Origin: Baffinella frigidus
Taxonomy: Eukaryota; Cryptophyceae; Cryptomonadales; Baffinellaceae
Assembly: GCA_026770585.1 (NCBI GenBank)
Contig: MU647103.1
Coordinates: 8,210-21,130 of the forward strand
DNA: 12,921 nt
Direction of reading: 5' to 3'
Position 1 is the stretch's first letter, and the number at the start of each line of letters is the position of its first letter. The notes below the pieces were generated by a model. It saw nothing but the letters and a program-made list of their open reading frames with translations. It was not told where the DNA came from and made no database searches. Positions 12,435-12,921 of this stretch are shown in pieces. Position numbers and translations under genes: made by a program.

Positions 12435-12921
12435 GATACCATGAGCCTCATTAAGGCTGACTTGGGTTCGGTGCGTGTAAGTGAGCATGGGAGCGGTGTC
12501 GCATACCTTCACCCACCCCAACAGAGCCGCCCTGTATCCCCTCTTCACGAGCCTCTGCACTGGAGAGCGAAACGCGATCCGAAAGCAAAAATGCTTTTTC
12601 TGCAGATCCCTTCTACGGAACGGCGTGTCGTTGGCGTATGTTGGGAGAAATTAAAACCTAAAACCTGGACCTAAAGGTTGTTGTTCCTGACGCTTGGATT
12701 GCCCTGAATTTCGCTGACTTCCGTACGTTAATCCCAACAATACCACATTCATCTCCTTTCATCTTTGTCAATCTTTGGTGGCCATCTTTGGTGTCTAACT
12801 GATTTCACCTCACACCCCCACACAATCCCTTTCACTTTGTGGGGTATTCGTGATTGAAGCTCTTAAACTTCAACCATGGGATACCATGAGCCTCAAAGGA
12901 GGCTGACTTGGGTTCGGTGCG
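12435..12921. repeat. Direct repeat pair with hairpin, window end
   Basis: 12435-12475 and 12880-12921 share GATACCATGAGCCTC and GGCTGACTTGGGTTCGGTGC, about 445 bp apart. The second is cut by the window edge. Each holds a small hairpin whose stem is kept (AGCCT/AGGCT versus AGCCTC/GAGGCT). The DNA between (12476-12879) has no recognised gene. On minus, about 12570-12512 there is a weak exon-like stretch ending AAG|GTATGC. Confidence 0.75.

Noticed and set aside
12512-12572. Exon-like stretch on minus ending AAG|GTATGC (reading RLVKRGYRAALLGWVK)
   Set aside because: It has no partner exon or recognisable family in the window, so it is too short to support.
1-12921. tRNA, rRNA or snRNA genes
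   Set aside because: No cloverleaf, conserved rRNA block or snRNA motif was noticed on either strand. The many hairpins are explained by foldback elements.

Overview
The window looks like nuclear DNA of a unicellular eukaryote, most likely an alga or a related protist. Three genes can only be read by joining exons across GT-AG (once GC-AG) introns. Arrays of TTTAGGG-type telomere-like heptamers are scattered inside it, and there are many microsatellites and short foldback (inverted-repeat) elements. TTTAGGG telomeres occur in green plants and several algal and alveolate groups, so the lineage cannot be fixed from this window. No bacterial operon, tRNA, rRNA or CRISPR array was seen.

Layout, left to right. 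1-1500 is tandem-repeat DNA: (GGTT)n, a roughly 130-bp satellite with CA/GT slots, and GA-rich sequence. 1921-6101 (minus strand) holds four exons that join without a gap into a nearly complete DUF21 (CNNM/CBSDUF-type) membrane domain. Its introns are full of satellites, foldbacks and duplicated exon pieces. 6102-6681 is a divergent intergenic space. 6682-7611 (plus strand) holds four exons of a small protein ending in a CxxC...CxxC zinc ribbon, with ordinary introns. 7612-9567 is intergenic and dense in foldbacks. 9568-12215 (minus strand) is a complete four-exon ankyrin-repeat gene of 397 codons. 12216-12921 is its upstream region and ends in a direct repeat.

Main result: two of the three introns of the ankyrin gene are heptamer arrays. 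The third intron (177 bp) is essentially 25 in-register telomere-like heptamers running from splice donor to acceptor. The first intron was a similar array of TTCAGGG variants, later hit by a 150-bp foldback that left a perfect 4-bp target duplication. In the DUF21 gene, the 3' part of exon 3 together with its splice donor has been amplified into a satellite that fills the next intron. At least nine foldback families (about 16 copies) lie in the introns and intergenic spaces, several with TA or 4-bp target-site duplications. The picture is of genes being broken up by telomere-like arrays and non-autonomous transposons that splicing removes.

All gene models were made by reading both strands and matching exon junction phases. 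They have no transcript support here.
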